From Cytobacillus purgationiresistens (GTDB lineage: Bacteria; Bacillota; Bacilli; Bacillales; Cytobacillaceae), in the NCBI RefSeq assembly GCF_030813235.1, contig NZ_JAUSUB010000005.1, positions 186,001 through 250,000 on the forward strand: 64,000 nucleotides of DNA, read 5' to 3'. The notes under the pieces were generated by a model that saw nothing but the letters and a program-made list of their open reading frames with translations, did not search any database and was not told where the DNA came from. Position numbers and translations under genes: made by a program. Of the stretch, positions 61,522 to 64,000 are shown piece by piece. Every line of letters begins with the position of its first letter. Position 1 is the stretch's first letter.

Positions 61522-62967
61522 CTAGTTCGCGAAGCCGTAGCTATCTGCAAAAAACTCTAGGCTGCAATGTCTTGTTTCACGTGAGATTCCACTCTCCTTC
61601 AACCCTGGGAAATCCAAATGTAGGTCTTGGAAAACAGTATGGTTATTAATGAACACCGCACCTGCCTCTAATTGGTCAGCAAACTCAATCGCCACTTCTT
61701 CATTCTCAGACCAAACAGAAGCTCTCAACCCAAAGATGCTGTCATTCGCTAAGCGGATCGCCTCTTCATTATTTTTAAATGTAAGAATCGGAATAACAGG
61801 ACCAAACTGTTCAGTTTGGACAATTTCACTTGATTGTTCAGCGCCAGTAATGATGGTTGGTGCAATGAAATAACCATCTTCCCAGCCTTCAGGATCGATT
61901 TGAATGCCACCTGCAATAACTGTTGCACCGCCTTTTTCTGCACGTTCGATCAAACCTTTTACAAAATCATATTGCGCTTTATTATTTAATGGCCCCATTT
62001 CCACATCTGGCTGAATTCCATTTCCAACACGAATATATTGAAAGGCTTTTTTTAGCTTTTGAACTAATTCATCGTATTTATCTTCATGAACATAAATTCT
62101 TTTTACCGCCGAGCATACCTGTCCTGCAGCACGAAGAATACCGAACCTTAACCGAGTGATCAATTCATCATCCAAATTGGCATCCTCAAGAATAATGGCA
62201 GCATCATTTCCTCCGAGCTCCATGTATATGTTTTTTACATTGCTTGAAGCAGCCCGCATGATTTCTTTGCCGGTTTCTGTACTTCCAACAAAAGCAATCG
62301 TGCGAATACGTGAATCTGTACAAAGTGCCTCGCCAATAAGTCCACCAGAACCAGTGACAATATTGAGAACCCCTTTTGGAAAATGCGAAGCAACCGTTTT
62401 AAGGAATGTCATAATGGATAATGGACAGCTAGTCGCCGGTTTTACAATGACAGCGTTTCCTGCCAGTATCGCTGGAATCACACGCTTGAATGTTAAAATC
62501 ATTGGAGAATTCCAAGGCGAAATTACCGCAGTTACCCCTTTTGGACGCCTTCTGATTTGAACTTTTTGGTTGCCAGGTATCACTTCTGGCTGCCACCATT
62601 CCAGCAACTCATCAGACGCTTCATTCATAATGTCCACACATCTTAATAAATCCTTTTTGGCTTCTACAAGCACTTTGCCATTCTCTCTCACTAAAAGTGG
62701 AACATTTTCTTCTACGATTGCTCTAATTTCTATGGCTGCTACTTTCATTTTACTTGCACGTTCAGATATATCACTTTTTGACCAAGAATGAAATGCTCTT
62801 TCAGCTGCTTCTACTGCATGATCTACATCCGCTTTCGTACATAATGCAACTTCTCCAACTACTTCGCTAGTCAACGCTGGGTTGATTACATTTGTCGTTT
62901 GCTGAGCCTGGATCCATTCACCATCGATTAAATATTTCCCTGAAACATAAGGGTAGGTTGAAATCAT
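61522..62967 (-). CDS. Aldehyde dehydrogenase family protein
   Basis: This 481-residue NAD(P)-dependent aldehyde dehydrogenase has the motifs SPWNSPMILTFKRVIPAI, VGSTETGKEI, the catalytic glutamate in MELGGNDAAI, and the nucleophilic cysteine in AAGQVCSAVKR. It oxidises an aldehyde to the acid. It is closest in style to benzaldehyde/salicylaldehyde-type or succinate-semialdehyde-type members, but the substrate cannot be fixed. It follows the TPP enzyme gene by about 60 bases, so it may oxidise the aldehyde that the decarboxylase releases. Confidence 0.92.
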   Translation of the reverse strand: MISTYPYVSGKYLIDGEWIQAQQTTNVINPALTSEVVGEVALCTKADVDHAVEAAERAFHSWSKSDISERASKMKVAAIEIRAIVEENVPLLVRENGKVLVEAKKDLLRCVDIMNEASDELLEWWQPEVIPGNQKVQIRRRPKGVTAVISPWNSPMILTFKRVIPAILAGNAVIVKPATSCPLSIMTFLKTVASHFPKGVLNIVTGSGGLIGEALCTDSRIRTIAFVGSTETGKEIMRAASSNVKNIYMELGGNDAAIILEDANLDDELITRLRFGILRAAGQVCSAVKRIYVHEDKYDELVQKLKKAFQYIRVGNGIQPDVEMGPLNNKAQYDFVKGLIERAEKGGATVIAGGIQIDPEGWEDGYFIAPTIITGAEQSSEIVQTEQFGPVIPILTFKNNEEAIRLANDSIFGLRASVWSENEEVAIEFADQLEAGAVFINNHTVFQDLHLDFPGLKESGISRETRHCSLEFFADSYGFAN

Positions 62968-63026
62968 CGTTACTCCTCCTTGTCTAATTTCAGTAACTAG
63001 ACTTAAGTCACTGAAACTTTCCTGCC

Positions 63027-64000
63027 TTACAGCTTTCTAGGCTTAAATGAATCTGCTGCTCCAGGAGGACCACCAAAAGGCTTTGCCATTGGGCCGACTG
63101 CATCCATGTCTACAACAATCATCGTTGGTTTTATACTTTTTACAGCTTTCACAATTTCTTCCCCAAACTCATCCGTCGATCCGATTCGAACGGCTTCAAA
63201 GCCCATTGACTGCGACATTTGGACGAAATCAGGACTCAAGAGGTCAACTGCTACTTGTCTTCCGTAAGCATTTTGTTGAATATTGCGAAGCACGCCGTAG
63301 CCTCTATCATCAAATAATACAATAATCATCGGCAACTCTTCTTGTGCAGCTGTAGCCATCTCACCTACGTTAACCATGAACCCGCCATCACCAGCCATTA
63401 GCACAACCTTTCTATCTTTAGCGGCTATTTGCGCTCCAATTGCTGTTGGCAATCCTTGACCAATTCCGCCTCCTGAAGCATGAATAGATGTTCTTGGCTG
63501 ATAAATTTCAAATAATCTGCTTCCCCATACGTTGGCCTGGACTGTTACATCACGGACCAGGATCGTATCACGAGGCAGTGCACTTCTCATATGATCCATA
63601 ATTTGCTCATACGGTCCGAGTGTTGCTCTTAAGTGTGTACGCAGCTCTTCTCGCACTGCTCTTACTTCACTTACATATGCTTCATCTCTTTTTACCTGCT
63701 TCTCAGAAAGCTTGTTCACTAACTGACCTAATATCAGTTTTGCGTCTCCAACAATCCCATAAGTCGCTTCATAGTTCCTGTTTATTGCCTGCCAATCAGC
63801 ATCAATGGAAATATGTTCGCTCGGAACTTGAACTTTCCAATTGGACGTCTCATTTCCTCTAAATCTCACTCCTACACTTATTAATAGATCTGCTTTTTCA
63901 AGCAATTCCTTCGTTTGTGCGTAAGATGCGAAATGTCCAATGCATTGCGGGTGATCTTCAGGAATACTTCCCTTACCAGATTGGCTTGTGATAACAGCTG
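63027..64000 (-). CDS. Thiamine pyrophosphate-dependent enzyme (partial)
   Basis: The frame runs from a stop at 63027 to the right edge of the window without a start, so the N-terminal part is missing. The visible 323 or so residues hold the central domain (ADLLISVGVRFRGNETSNWK) and the TPP-binding domain with MAGDGGFMVNVGEMATAAQE and FDDRGYGVLRNIQ (motif GDG...N-like). The family includes acetolactate synthase and benzoylformate decarboxylase. Beside an aldehyde dehydrogenase, a 2-keto acid decarboxylase is the more likely role. Confidence 0.88.
   Translation of the reverse strand, partial: AVITSQSGKGSIPEDHPQCIGHFASYAQTKELLEKADLLISVGVRFRGNETSNWKVQVPSEHISIDADWQAINRNYEATYGIVGDAKLILGQLVNKLSEKQVKRDEAYVSEVRAVREELRTHLRATLGPYEQIMDHMRSALPRDTILVRDVTVQANVWGSRLFEIYQPRTSIHASGGGIGQGLPTAIGAQIAAKDRKVVLMAGDGGFMVNVGEMATAAQEELPMIIVLFDDRGYGVLRNIQQNAYGRQVAVDLLSPDFVQMSQSMGFEAVRIGSTDEFGEEIVKAVKSIKPTMIVVDMDAVGPMAKPFGGPPGAADSFKPRKL

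Overview
This 64 kb window is from a low-GC Gram-positive chromosome, most likely a member of the Bacillaceae. The evidence is strong AGGAGG-type ribosome binding sites with ATG, GTG and TTG starts, a CspB-type cold-shock gene, YwbE, SbcDC, a MutS2 paralog and the DUF1659/DUF2922/YvrJ trio. I cannot name the genus from the sequence alone. No rRNA, tRNA, CRISPR array or intact insertion sequence was seen. Nearly all genes lie on the minus strand.

Region 1 (1-24,222) is mostly one long minus-strand catabolic block. It starts at a good promoter near 24.2 kb with a TetR-type operator beside it. In order of transcription it carries an acyl-CoA ligase, acyl-CoA dehydrogenase, FabG-like reductase, two MaoC-type hydratases, an ACAD10/11-type dehydrogenase, an SDR, a thiolase, a TetR regulator, a thioesterase, an aminoglycoside-phosphotransferase-fold (APH) kinase, a ComB-like phosphatase, a PaaG-type enoyl-CoA hydratase, a second ligase, a complete LIV-type ABC importer, a nitronate monooxygenase-like enzyme, an SDR with an in-frame stop, and an MDR-family reductase. 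The kinase plus ACAD10/11-like enzyme resembles the 4-hydroxyacyl-CoA (levulinate-type) route. An amine oxidase and a TusA/YeeE thiosulfate-uptake pair lie at the left end.

Region 2 (24.2-41 kb) is mixed. It holds an MBL hydrolase with a ketopantoate reductase-like enzyme, a NupC nucleoside transporter, and a MutS2 paralog without an Smr domain. That paralog sits behind a leader with a short upstream ORF, nested stems, an antiterminator and two terminators. Further on are another ligase/SDR operon, an HTH/membrane protein pair, small membrane proteins, an acetamidase, a Nudix hydrolase, a GNAT acetyltransferase, YwbE and an MFS exporter. Many gene remnants are scattered here (Dph6-like, permuted papain-like, phosphotriesterase, YbaK).

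Region 3 (41-54 kb) has SbcCD and a GntR-controlled operon. The operon pairs a spermidine/opine-type ABC importer with a split HcnABC-like amino-acid or opine dehydrogenase. A near-identical 26-bp element lies in front of both the operon and gntR.

Region 4 (54-64 kb) has an endonuclease IV remnant, a cold-shock gene, the DUF1659-DUF2922-YvrJ set facing a holin-like gene, a malic enzyme remnant, and an aromatic ring-hydroxylating dioxygenase cluster. That cluster comprises a TPP enzyme, aldehyde dehydrogenase, aspartate dehydrogenase-like enzyme, Rieske alpha and beta subunits, dihydrodiol dehydrogenase and a tandem VOC protein, and it runs off the right edge.

The most interesting signals are the attenuator-like leader of the MutS2 paralog, the kinase/phosphatase-containing acyl-CoA operon, the HcnABC-like/ABC operon with its paired operators, the Rieske cluster, and the unusually high number of eroded genes.
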